Source: Cryptosporangium arvum DSM 44712
GTDB lineage: Bacteria > Actinomycetota > Actinomycetes > Mycobacteriales > Cryptosporangiaceae
Reading direction: 5' to 3'
Assembly: GCF_000585375.1 (NCBI RefSeq)
Contig: NZ_KK073874.1
Coordinates: 9,025,913 to 9,089,912 of the forward strand
DNA: 64,000 bases
Shown: one piece after another, positions 57,057 through 64,000 of the stretch
Layout: every line of letters begins with the position of its first letter
Position numbering within the stretch: the stretch's first letter is position 1
Translations under genes and position numbers: made by a program
The notes under the pieces: generated by a model
The model's input: the letters and a program-made list of their open reading frames with translations, nothing else
The model's database searches: none
What the model was told of the DNA's origin: nothing

Positions 57057-57623
57057 TCAAGCGCCCTTGAAGTCAAATACGGCGTCGAGCGCTGCTTCCA
57101 GGAGCTGGTCGGGTACGGGGGCGGTCTGCATCGCGGTGCGGTAGACCAGGGGCCCGATCAACACAGCCGCGGCGACCGCGTCGTCGACCGCGACGACGGC
57201 TTCGCCGGACGCGCGGGCGAGCGTCAGCGCGGCCCCGATCCGCTCGGTGATGTTCGCGACCGAGGCGTCACGCTGCCGCGCGATGTCGGCATCCCAGAGC
57301 GCACCGTGCATCAGCGTGAGTGTCACGGCGGCCACCTCCGGCTGGACCATCTCGTCGGCCAGCCGCCGGAGCTCCCCGAAGAGCCAGGTCCGCACCGGCG
57401 ACTGCGGGTCGCGGAAGTAGGGCAGGTCGGCACCGGGCATCGTGGCCAGCAGGAGCTCTTCGGCCCGCGACCAGTGCCGGTAGACCGTGGCCCGGCCGAC
57501 GCCGGCCTGCTCGGCGACCCGCTGGTGGGTCACCGCGCCGGGCCCGTGGTGGAGCAGCAGCTCACGCGCGGCCGCGAGCATCGCCTGGCGGCTGCGCTCG
57601 ACGCGGGGATCGGTGGGTCTCAC
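57057..57623 (-). CDS. TetR family regulator of the adjacent SDR gene
   Basis: A 188-residue repressor from the GTG at 57623: AMLAAARELLLHHGPGAVTH followed by QRVAEQAGVGRATVYRHWSR, a clear TetR HTH, then a TetR_C_11-type ligand domain. TAAGCT lies 6 nt before the start and there is no ribosome site, so it is probably leaderless. It faces an SDR gene over two copies of a TGAGAC-N5-GTCTCA operator and runs on towards the methyltransferase gene. Confidence 0.9.
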   Translation of the reverse strand: MRPTDPRVERSRQAMLAAARELLLHHGPGAVTHQRVAEQAGVGRATVYRHWSRAEELLLATMPGADLPYFRDPQSPVRTWLFGELRRLADEMVQPEVAAVTLTLMHGALWDADIARQRDASVANITERIGAALTLARASGEAVVAVDDAVAAAVLIGPLVYRTAMQTAPVPDQLLEAALDAVFDFKGA

Positions 57624-57629
57624 CGCATC

Positions 57630-57635
57630 AGCTTA
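57630..57635 (-). promoter_or_regulatory. -10 box of a leaderless tetR transcript
   Basis: TAAGCT on the minus strand ends 6 nt before the GTG at 57623. The first operator (57636-57652) directly abuts it. Confidence 0.45.
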
Positions 57636-57690
57636 TGAGACAGCTTGACTCACAGAACGTCGGCACTAATCTATGAGACAGTCCGTCTCA
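57636..57690. promoter_or_regulatory. Paired TGAGAC-N5-GTCTCA operators between tetR and the SDR gene
   Basis: The site at 57674-57690 (TGAGAC-AGTCC-GTCTCA) is a perfect dyad; the one at 57636-57652 (TGAGAC-AGCTT-GACTCA) has one mismatch. Centres are 38 bp apart. They cover the divergent promoters. Confidence 0.75.
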
Positions 57691-57704
57691 CAGATTGGGG
57701 AGCA

Positions 57705-58544
57705 ATGATCAGCATGGTCACCGGGGCGACCGGTGGGATGGGTCGAGTCATCGTCCGGGAGCTGGCCCGGCGCGGCGGCACCGTGATCGCCGTCGCGCGG
57801 AGCCGCGTGGAGTTCGAGCCGAAGAACGTCGAGGTCATGACCGCGGACCTGTCCTCGCTGGCCGAGGTCCGCCGGCTCGCCGCCGAGTTCACCGCGAAGC
57901 ACGACGCGCTGCACCTGCTGGTCAACAACGCGGGCGCGCACTTCCGCCACCGCGCGATCAGCGCCGACGGCGTCGAGATGCACATCGCGGTCAACCACCT
58001 CGGCGGGTTCCGGCTGACGAACCTGCTGCGTCCGGCGCTGCGGGCCGGGGCACCGGCGCGGGTGGTCAACGTCGTCTCGGCCGCGATGACCGACACGCGC
58101 CAGGTGAAGATCCGCCGCCGCCCGCGGCCGGTGTCGCTGGAGCCGGCCGAGCTGCCGGATCTCAACGGCGAGCGGGGGTTCGAGCCGTTCACCGCGTACG
58201 CGCGGGCCAAGTTACTGACCTTGATGGCCGGCTACCACCTGGCCGAGACCGTGGACGGCGTCACCGTCAACGCGGTGAACCCCGGCCTGGCCGGCACCAA
58301 GATCGTCGACGACATGATGCCGACGTTCATGCGGCCGTTCGGCGGCCTGGTCAAACGTTCGCTGCTGACGCCGGAGCAGAGCGCGGCGTTCATCCTCCGC
58401 GTCGCGACGTCACCGGACTTGGACGGCGTCACCGGGCGCTACTTCGACCGCGACGTCGAGGCCCGGTCTCCGGAGATCTCCTACGACCGGGCGCTGCGTG
58501 AATGGGTCTGGAACAGCTCGCTGGAGTTCAGCGAGGCACGCTGA
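57705..58544 (+). CDS. Short-chain dehydrogenase/reductase under TetR control
   Basis: A 279-residue SDR from the ATG at 57705: MISMVTGATGGMGRVIVREL, DALHLLVNNAGAHFRHRAIS, VVNVVSAAM, YARAKLLTLMAG (YxxxK) and VNPGLAGTKIVDDM. It is of the retinol-dehydrogenase/protochlorophyllide-reductase-like type (SDR without the TGxxxGIG classical spacing). GGGGAG lies just upstream. The paired TetR operator before it shows inducible expression, probably by its substrate or a related compound. Confidence 0.88.
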   Translation: MISMVTGATGGMGRVIVRELARRGGTVIAVARSRVEFEPKNVEVMTADLSSLAEVRRLAAEFTAKHDALHLLVNNAGAHFRHRAISADGVEMHIAVNHLGGFRLTNLLRPALRAGAPARVVNVVSAAMTDTRQVKIRRRPRPVSLEPAELPDLNGERGFEPFTAYARAKLLTLMAGYHLAETVDGVTVNAVNPGLAGTKIVDDMMPTFMRPFGGLVKRSLLTPEQSAAFILRVATSPDLDGVTGRYFDRDVEARSPEISYDRALREWVWNSSLEFSEAR

Positions 58545-58551
58545 ACCCGGT

Positions 58552-58839
58552 TCAGGTGAGCGAGCGGATGCCCGCGACGTCGTACTCGGCCACCGAGGCG
58601 GAGAGCATCGCGGCCGACTGGTCGCCGTCGGGTCCGCTGCCGCGGAACGCTTCGACGGCCTGCTGGGACTCCCACCGCTCGAAGACGTTGATCCGCCCCG
58701 GCTCGACCAGATCCGCCGCGATCGAGAAGTCGAGACACCCCTCCGCGGCCCGCGCCAACTCCACGACACGCACGCACCCCGCGAGATAGGCCTCCCGGTC
58801 GGAAGCCTCCACCACGATCTGCCCAGCCACGATCACCAT
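58552..58839 (-). CDS. Antibiotic-biosynthesis monooxygenase (ABM) family protein
   Basis: A 95-residue ferredoxin-like dimeric protein: MVIVAGQIVVEASDREAYLA, AARAAEGCLDFSIAADLVEP-style LARAAEGCLDFSIAADL, and INVFERWESQQAVEAF. This matches putative quinol monooxygenases of the YgiN type. Converges on the SDR gene with 7 bp between stops. Substrate unknown. Confidence 0.9.
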   Translation of the reverse strand: MVIVAGQIVVEASDREAYLAGCVRVVELARAAEGCLDFSIAADLVEPGRINVFERWESQQAVEAFRGSGPDGDQSAAMLSASVAEYDVAGIRSLT

Positions 58840-58861
58840 GCGTCTACTTTCGCCCCACCCG

Positions 58862-59686
58862 TCAAAAGTTGAACGTCAGGGCTTTGAAATCCTCGGTTTG
58901 GCGGCGGATGCCGACCTCGGTGGGGAGGCGCTCGATCGACGAGGCACCGAAGAAGCCGACCACACCCTCGGTGTGATCCAACACGTACTGCGCGTCCGCG
59001 GGCTCGGCGATCGGGCCGCCGTGGCACAGGCACAGGATGTCGGGGTTCACCCGGCGAGCGGCGTCGGCGAGCGCTTGGACGCGTTGCGCCGCGTCCTCCA
59101 GCGACAGAGCGGTCTGCGCCCCGATCGTCCCCGACGTCGTCAGCCCCATGTGCGGCACCAGGATGTCGGCGCCGGCCCGGGCCATGTCGGCGGCCTGTTC
59201 CTCGTCGAACACGTACGGCGCGGTGAGCAGGTCCAGCTCGTGGGCGGCCCGGATCATGTCGACCTCGAGTCCGAAGCCCATCCCGGTCTCCTCGAGGTTC
59301 GCGCGGAACACCCCGTCGATCAGCCCGACGGTCGGGAAGTTCTGCACCCCGGCGAACCCCAGGTCGCGAACCTGGCGCAGGAAGTGCGGCATCACCCGGA
59401 ACGGGTCGGTGCCGCACACCCCGGCGAGCACCGGCGTCCGGGACACGACCGGAAGCACCTCGTTGGCCATCTCGAGCACGATCGCGTTCGCGTCCCCGTA
59501 GGGCAGCAGACCCGACAGCGAACCCCGTCCGGCCATCCGGAACCGGCCCGAGTTGTAGATGATCAGCAGATCGATCCCACCGGCCTCGGCCGACTTCGCC
59601 GTGATCCCGGTTCCGGCCCCTCCGCCGATCAACGGCCGTCCGGCCGCAACCGACGCCCGGAACTGCTCCAGAACGGCCTGCCTCAT
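58862..59686 (-). CDS. Phosphoenolpyruvate-hydrolase-like TIM-barrel protein
   Basis: A 274-residue TIM barrel of the PEP_hydrolase/IGPS-like family: [92 protein letters not shown] and [13 protein letters not shown]. The ATG overlaps the upstream Tm-1-like gene (ATGA). In many bacteria and fungi these two domains are fused or adjacent, so they act together; the reaction is not established. Likely controlled by the facing MocR gene. Confidence 0.85.
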   Translation of the reverse strand: MRQAVLEQFRASVAAGRPLIGGGAGTGITAKSAEAGGIDLLIIYNSGRFRMAGRGSLSGLLPYGDANAIVLEMANEVLPVVSRTPVLAGVCGTDPFRVMPHFLRQVRDLGFAGVQNFPTVGLIDGVFRANLEETGMGFGLEVDMIRAAHELDLLTAPYVFDEEQAADMARAGADILVPHMGLTTSGTIGAQTALSLEDAAQRVQALADAARRVNPDILCLCHGGPIAEPADAQYVLDHTEGVVGFFGASSIERLPTEVGIRRQTEDFKALTFNF

Positions 59687-60906
59687 GCGGATGCTCCCTT
59701 GATGTACCCGTGCAACGCCTCCGCCGCCGCGGCGCCGAACCCAGCGTCGTTGATTGCCGCATCCCGCTCGTGAACGGACACGCCGGACCCCGCCAGCCCC
59801 GCTCGCAGCGCGTCGAACAGCGCTTCGTCCGCGGCCGCATCCCGGAACGGGCCACCGTCGACGTCGATCGCGCTCACCCCACGCAACGGCAGGAACAGGG
59901 CGGTCGGCCCGGTGGCGGCGGCGAGCTTGCCGGCGATGCGACGCCCCAGCTCCGCCATCTCGGCCGGCGTCGTCCGCATGAGCGTCACCGTGGGGTTGTG
60001 CACGAACAGGTTCCGGTCTTCGAACTGCGGCGGCACGGTCTCGCGCGGGCCGAAGTTCACCATGTCGAGCGCGCCGACGCTCACCACCTGGGGCAGGCCG
60101 AGCTGCCCGGCGATCTCCAGCCGCGACGGTCCGGCGCTGAGCACTCCTCCGACCAGGTCGTCGCACAGCTCGGTCGTGGTGAGGTCGCAGACGCCGGCGA
60201 GCAGACCCGACTCCACGAGTTTCTCCATCGCCCGGCCGCCCGTGCCGGTCGCGTGGAAGACGAGTACCTCGTAGCCGAGGTCGGTGAGGCGCTCGCGGGC
60301 CTCGTCGGCGGCCGGGGTGGTGACGCCGAACATCGTCAGGCCGACGAGCGGCTTCCGGTCTGCGGCCGGAACGCGATCGGCGTACGCGCGAGCCATGCCG
60401 GCGATACCCGCGGCCGCGTTGCCCAGGACGGCCTCGGAGACCGAGTTGATCCCGGCCACGTCCACGACCGAGTACATCAGCGTCGCGTCGACCTCGCCCA
60501 CGTACGGCTGGACGTCGCCGCTGGCCATCGTCGACACGAGCAGTTTGGGAACGCCGATCGGCAGCGCCTGCATCGCGGGCGCGGCCACCGACGACCCACC
60601 CGAGCCACCCACGGCGAGCAACCCGTGCAGGCGGCCCTCGTCGAACAACCGGCGGACGACCACGGCCGCACCGGCGCCCATCGCGCTCATCATCTCGCCG
60701 CGGTCGCGGCGTTCCCGAAGCGTGTCGGGGTCCGCACCGGCAGCGCGCAGCACGTCGTCGGAGTGAACGTCGGCGAGCGTGCTGCTCGAGAAGGAGCCGA
60801 CGTCGATGGCGACGACGTCGACGCCGGCCCCGCTGAGGCGGTCACGCAGCCACGAGTACTCGTCGCCTTTGGTGTCGAACGTGCCGAGCAACGCCACGGT
60901 CGCCAT
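59683..60906 (-). CDS. Tm-1-like ATP-binding protein (UPF0261)
   Basis: A 407-residue protein of the UPF0261/Tm-1-like family, named for the tomato Tm-1 resistance protein. [20 protein letters not shown] is the family start; [40 protein letters not shown] and [15 protein letters not shown] are conserved. GAAAGGA precedes the ATG at 60906. The stop overlaps the PEP-hydrolase-like gene, giving a two-gene operon. It diverges from a MocR regulator, so a catabolic pathway is likely, but the substrate is unknown. Confidence 0.9.
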   Translation of the reverse strand: MATVALLGTFDTKGDEYSWLRDRLSGAGVDVVAIDVGSFSSSTLADVHSDDVLRAAGADPDTLRERRDRGEMMSAMGAGAAVVVRRLFDEGRLHGLLAVGGSGGSSVAAPAMQALPIGVPKLLVSTMASGDVQPYVGEVDATLMYSVVDVAGINSVSEAVLGNAAAGIAGMARAYADRVPAADRKPLVGLTMFGVTTPAADEARERLTDLGYEVLVFHATGTGGRAMEKLVESGLLAGVCDLTTTELCDDLVGGVLSAGPSRLEIAGQLGLPQVVSVGALDMVNFGPRETVPPQFEDRNLFVHNPTVTLMRTTPAEMAELGRRIAGKLAAATGPTALFLPLRGVSAIDVDGGPFRDAAADEALFDALRAGLAGSGVSVHERDAAINDAGFGAAAAEALHGYIKGASA

Positions 60907-60966
60907 TGACCCGGTCCTTTCGCCGTGCGAACGATTACGCCGAGGCTAGGCGGCCGGCAGCCCTCA

Positions 60967-60985
60967 GATCTGGACCAATTTCCAG
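60967..60985. promoter_or_regulatory. Candidate MocR operator in the Tm-1-like/mocR promoter
   Basis: GATCTGGACCA (60967-60977) is identical to 1878-1888; CTGGA (60970-60974) and TCCAG (60981-60985) form an inverted repeat with a 6-bp gap. Confidence 0.5.
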
Positions 60986-61036
60986 GGATTGGCCCACACC
61001 CGCACCCCTCCGCAGTGGGACAGTGCACGAGTGGCG

Positions 61037-62416
61037 ATGACGGCACTGGACGCGAGTGAGGTCTGCCGTCTGCTCGGTGGCTGGACGACCGGCTCGGCCA
61101 CCCTCACCGACGACCTGGTCGCCGCACTCGTCGAGCTGATCGACGCCGGGTTGGTGCCCGCCGGAGCCCTGCTCCCGCCCCAACGGCGCCTCGCCACCGC
61201 GCTCCTGGTTTCCCGTGGAACGGTGACGTCCGCCTACGAGTCCCTGGAAGCCCGCGGTTACCTGGCCACGAACCGTGGCTCGGGATCCCGGGTGCGGTCG
61301 GCCCGCGGCCAGTTGCACGGCCGTCCGAGCGGCCGGCTCTTCTCGTTCACCAGTGCGCCGGGCGACGTCATCGACCTGTCGACAGGTGCGCTGCCCGCCT
61401 CGCCGATCGCCGCGGACGTCCTGGCCCGGCCGCGCACCGAGCTGACCGCCTACCTGGCGACCGACGGCTACTTCCCGGCCGGGCTGCCGGTGCTACGCCA
61501 GGCCATCGCCGATCAGTACACCCGCGACGGGCTGCCGACCCGCTCGCAGCAGATCCTCGTCACCTCCGGGGCCCAGCAGGCCACCTGGCTGGCGGTCACC
61601 AGCCTGGCCGGAAGCGGCGACCTGGTGCTGACCGAGGAACCGACCTATCGCGGCGCGCTGGAGGTGCTCCGCTCCACCGACGCGCGGGCCGAGGGCATTC
61701 CGCTCGCCGGCGGCGGGCTCGACGTCGAGCAGGTGCGGCACGCGTTGAGCCGCAAACCCCAGGCCCTGTTCTGCCAGACCGCGATCCACAACCCGACCGG
61801 TCGGAGCATGAAGGACGGGAGCCGCACCGAGCTGGCCACCCTGATCAACGACGCGGGGCTCACCACCATCGAGGACACCTGCTCGGCGGATCTGACGCTC
61901 GCCGGTCCTCCGGTCGCCCGCACGCTGGCCGGGCTCGTCGACCCCGAGCTGCTGGTGACCGTCGGCAGCACCTCGAAGCTGTTCTGGGGCGGCGTCCGCA
62001 TCGGCTGGATCCGGGCGAGCGAGACCCGCATCCACGGGCTGGTCGAGCTGCGAAAGGCCGTCGACCTCGCGTCGTCGGTCGCCGACCAGCTCGTCGCCGT
62101 CGAGTTGATCGCGCGCACCGACCTGGCCCGGCACCAGCGTCGCACCATGCTGACCGAGGCGCTGGCGGCCACCGAGGCGGAGTTGCGGTGCGCCTATCCC
62201 GACTGGCACTGGAACCCGATCGACGGCGGCTCGGGCCTCTGGGTCGACACCGGCCAGGACGCCGTCGCCCTGGCCGAGCGCGGCAAGCGGGCCGGCGTCC
62301 GGGTGGCCGCGGGCCCCGGTTTTTCCACGTACGACGGACAACGCACGTTCCTGCGGCTACCGGTCTGGCACGAGCCGACCATGCTGCGGGCCGGACTGAC
62401 CGCACTCTCGTCCTAG
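61037..62416 (+). CDS. MocR-family regulator (GntR wHTH fused to aminotransferase fold)
   Basis: About 459 residues from ATG 61037 (MTALDASEVCRLLGG); GTG 61031 and an ATG/GTG at 60989 are alternatives. GntR helix-turn-helix LPPQRRLATALLVSRGTVTS, then an aminotransferase-like domain with PLP lysine in GSTSKLFWGGVRIGW, and HNPTGRSMKD before it. It faces the Tm-1-like/PEP-hydrolase-like operon across 130 bp with a shared MocR motif, so it most likely controls that operon. The next gene starts 10 bp downstream with its own AGGAGG. Confidence 0.88.
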   Translation: MTALDASEVCRLLGGWTTGSATLTDDLVAALVELIDAGLVPAGALLPPQRRLATALLVSRGTVTSAYESLEARGYLATNRGSGSRVRSARGQLHGRPSGRLFSFTSAPGDVIDLSTGALPASPIAADVLARPRTELTAYLATDGYFPAGLPVLRQAIADQYTRDGLPTRSQQILVTSGAQQATWLAVTSLAGSGDLVLTEEPTYRGALEVLRSTDARAEGIPLAGGGLDVEQVRHALSRKPQALFCQTAIHNPTGRSMKDGSRTELATLINDAGLTTIEDTCSADLTLAGPPVARTLAGLVDPELLVTVGSTSKLFWGGVRIGWIRASETRIHGLVELRKAVDLASSVADQLVAVELIARTDLARHQRRTMLTEALAATEAELRCAYPDWHWNPIDGGSGLWVDTGQDAVALAERGKRAGVRVAAGPGFSTYDGQRTFLRLPVWHEPTMLRAGLTALSS

Positions 62417-62426
62417 GAGGAGTTCC

Positions 62427-62858
62427 ATGGCCCGGTCGTACTACAGCACCGTGTTCGAGCACGACGCCGCCGCCGTCTGGGCGGTGGCACGCGACTTCAA
62501 CGGCCTGGCGACCTGGTGGTCCGAGGCCTGCAGCGAGAGCAACATCGAGGACGGCAAGGCCGCTGACCAGGTCGGGGCCGTGCGGGCCTTCCGGCTCGGC
62601 GAGGCCACTATTCGGGAACGTCTGCTGGCGCTGTCCGACCTCGAGCGCACCTACAGCTACGAGTTCGTCGGCACGCCGCCGTTCCCGGTGACCGACTACA
62701 TCGCGACGCTCCGCGTCACGCCGGTCTCGGACGGCCGCTCGTTCCTCGAGTACAGCGCGGTGTTCGAGTCGGACGAGGCCGCGCGCTGGACCGCGTTCTT
62801 CCCGGCCGAGGTGTTCGGGCCCGCGCTCGAGGCGCTGGGGTCCTACCTCTCCCGGTAG
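62427..62858 (+). CDS. SRPBCC family protein (polyketide cyclase/START-like)
   Basis: A 143-residue helix-grip protein: YYSTVFEHDAAAVWAVARDF, TWWSEACSESNIED, VGAVRAFRLGEATIRERLLA, YSYEFVGTPPFPVTDYIATL and TAFFPAEVFGPALEAL. It has a hydrophobic ligand cavity in known members; ligand here unknown. AGGAGG sits 7 nt before the ATG, 10 bp after the MocR gene, so it is probably in the same transcript. Overlaps the convergent WYL gene by 16 bp. Confidence 0.85.
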   Translation: MARSYYSTVFEHDAAAVWAVARDFNGLATWWSEACSESNIEDGKAADQVGAVRAFRLGEATIRERLLALSDLERTYSYEFVGTPPFPVTDYIATLRVTPVSDGRSFLEYSAVFESDEAARWTAFFPAEVFGPALEALGSYLSR

Positions 62859-63787
62859 AGGGCCGCCAGTTCCGAGCCGATCCGGGCCAGCTGGGCCCGG
62901 ACCGGCTCGGGCTCGAGCACCTCGACCTGACCGCCCCAGCCGGCCAGATTGCGGGCGATGTCGAGCGGGGTGGGGGCGCCGACGCGGACGGTCGAGCGGT
63001 CGTCGGCCTCGCTCCGCACGTGGCAGTGGCGACCGAAGTGGTCGCGCAGGATCGGCACGAACCTGGTCGCGATGGTGACCGTCGCCCAGGTGCGCGACCG
63101 GCGTTCCTCCACCTCGCCGACCACCTCGGCCCAGGCCTCGGCCAGGGCGAAGTCGTCCGGACGGGTGCTCGGCTCCTCGATCGGTTCCGCGTCGAGGATC
63201 CGGTCGACGCGGAACGTCCGCCGGCCGTTCGCGGTGCCGGCGATCAGGTACCAGATGTCGTCTTTGTCGACGAGCCCCCACGGGTCCACCAGCCGCTCGG
63301 TGCGTTCGCGGCGGCCGTTGACGTAGACCAGCCGGACCTTGCGCCTCCGGACGATCGCGGTCTGCAGTTCGTCGACGCGAGCCGGTCGGCTGCGGTCCCG
63401 CTCGCCCCATCGGGTGCTGTCGATCATCGTGGCGCCTGCGGCCGCTTCGGCGTCGGCGCGGAATGTCCTGGGCAGCGCCTGGACGAGTTTGCGCAGCGCG
63501 GTCTTCGCATCGTCGGACACCGCCGCGGCCGGCCCCACCAGGAGGAACAGCGCCTGGGCTTCGGGCGCGGAGAGACCGCTCAGGTCGGTGCGCGCACCCC
63601 CGACGAGCGACCAGCCCCCGCCGCGGCCGGGCTGGGGATAGACGGGGATACCGGCGGCGGAGAGCGCCTCGAGGTCCCGGCGGGCCGTGGCGACGCTGGT
63701 CTCGAGCTCGGCGGCGAGGTCGGCCGCGGTGATCCGGCCGCGGGCCTGGAGCAGCAGCAGGGTGGCCACGAGGCGGTCGGCGCGCAT
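62843..63787 (-). CDS. YafY-family WYL-domain regulator
   Basis: A 314-residue regulator: HTH_11 at the N-terminus (ADRLVATLLLLQARGRITAA, LAAELETSVATARRDLEALS), then a WYL domain (KVRLVYVNGRRERTERLVDP, WGLVDKDDIWYLIAGTANG, RRTFRVDRILDAEP) and a WCX domain. The ATG at 63787 starts MRADRLV; 37 upstream codons are not conserved and cross the operator. It faces a VOC-family gene over a perfect 25-bp palindrome, the usual layout of a YafY/VOC pair. Confidence 0.92.
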   Translation of the reverse strand: MRADRLVATLLLLQARGRITAADLAAELETSVATARRDLEALSAAGIPVYPQPGRGGGWSLVGGARTDLSGLSAPEAQALFLLVGPAAAVSDDAKTALRKLVQALPRTFRADAEAAAGATMIDSTRWGERDRSRPARVDELQTAIVRRRKVRLVYVNGRRERTERLVDPWGLVDKDDIWYLIAGTANGRRTFRVDRILDAEPIEEPSTRPDDFALAEAWAEVVGEVEERRSRTWATVTIATRFVPILRDHFGRHCHVRSEADDRSTVRVGAPTPLDIARNLAGWGGQVEVLEPEPVRAQLARIGSELAALYRER

Positions 63788-63805
63788 GCGTTGAGTGTGT
63801 CGCCG

Positions 63806-63830
63806 AAAGTGCTCAGGAGGTGAGCACTTT
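63806..63830. promoter_or_regulatory. Perfect palindrome between the WYL regulator and the VOC gene
   Basis: AAAGTGCTCA-GGAGG-TGAGCACTTT has 10-bp perfect arms around a 5-bp centre, 19 bp from the regulator start and 43 bp from the VOC start. It is the best operator candidate of the WYL protein. Confidence 0.75.
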
Positions 63831-63872
63831 GGGGTGGATGCTGAACTCAACCCCGTTCGAAGGAGCTTGGAA

Positions 63873-64000
63873 ATGCTGCGAGGACTCACCACGATCACGT
63901 ACTTCGCCGACGACGTGCCGGCGGCGGTGGCCTGGTACTCGACGCTGCTCGGCGTCGAACCGTACTTCGCGCGGCCGGTCGAAGGCCCGCCGGCTTACGT
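63873..64000 (+). CDS. VOC family (glyoxalase-fold) protein, N-terminal part; cut by window edge
   Basis: The 42 residues visible, MLRGLTTITYFADDVPAAVA-WYSTLLGVEPYFARP-VEGPPAY, match the first beta-alpha unit of a VOC (glyoxalase/bleomycin resistance) domain: the pattern of a strand, AAVAWYSTLLG helix and a second strand. AAGGAG precedes the ATG. It faces a WYL-domain regulator over a perfect palindrome. The metal ligands lie outside the window, so function is not known. Confidence 0.8.
   Translation, partial: MLRGLTTITYFADDVPAAVAWYSTLLGVEPYFARPVEGPPAY

Overview
The window is 64 kb of very GC-rich DNA with GTG and TTG starts, strong codon bias, a HspR-controlled chaperone operon, a DUF3151/fba/purA neighbourhood and an EspI-like ParA ATPase. 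This points to a free-living filamentous actinobacterium of the broad Cryptosporangium/Micromonospora/Frankia type; the genus is inference. It is ordinary chromosome, densely packed, with only one real scar of a mobile element.

Layout. 0-5.5 kb: an aminotransferase (cut by the window edge) and methylmalonate-semialdehyde dehydrogenase facing a MocR regulator, then a membrane-anchored solute-binding protein coupled to a polytopic membrane protein. 5.5-9 kb: LtrA, purA and a degenerate diacylglycerol-kinase-like gene. 9-12.8 kb: a 1232-residue Pro/Gln/Gly-rich protein ending in a ParA/EspI-type ATPase. 12.7-20.2 kb: two TetR/MFS divergons, each with a regularly spaced array of short operator repeats, around DUF3151, LOG and class II aldolase genes. 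20.2-27.3 kb: a CoA-disulfide-reductase-like flavoprotein, DedA, two paralogous low-complexity membrane proteins and pyrE. 27.3-33.5 kb: epimerase and SDR genes, small membrane proteins, a lipoprotein and an aldo/keto reductase. 33.5-36.2 kb: clpB with a HAIR element. 36-41.6 kb: paired small membrane proteins, a MarR regulator and three SDR-type genes. 41.7-42.5 kb: DUF2283, decayed integrase C-termini and tRNA-Gly(CCC). 42.6-49.7 kb: a second LtrA, dcd, two CNNM/CorC-type genes, a large Fe-S oxidoreductase and DUF4235. 49.8-56.3 kb: a membrane Ser/Thr kinase facing dnaK-grpE-dnaJ-hspR. 56.3-64 kb: methyltransferase, TetR/SDR divergon, monooxygenase, PEP-hydrolase-like/Tm-1-like operon facing a second MocR gene, SRPBCC protein, and a WYL regulator facing a VOC gene.

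How it works together. Stress: HspR represses dnaK and probably clpB through two HAIR sites visible here. Efflux: two TetR/MFS pairs are wired by repeated operators. Catabolism: two MocR genes share the same 11-bp motif upstream and each faces a small catabolic operon. Signalling: a Ser/Thr kinase and two kinase-N-lobe-like paralogues share a plan of cytoplasmic domain, low-complexity linker, one membrane helix and a cysteine-containing extracytoplasmic domain. Several genes appear to be transcribed without a leader: TANNNT boxes sit 6-7 nt before the start codon.

No CRISPR array, prophage, intact insertion sequence or biosynthetic cluster is visible. Only the 41.9-42.4 kb stretch exceeds 300 bp without an intact gene, and it holds the integrase remnant. 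The most notable non-genic signals are the 5-site and 4-site operator arrays.
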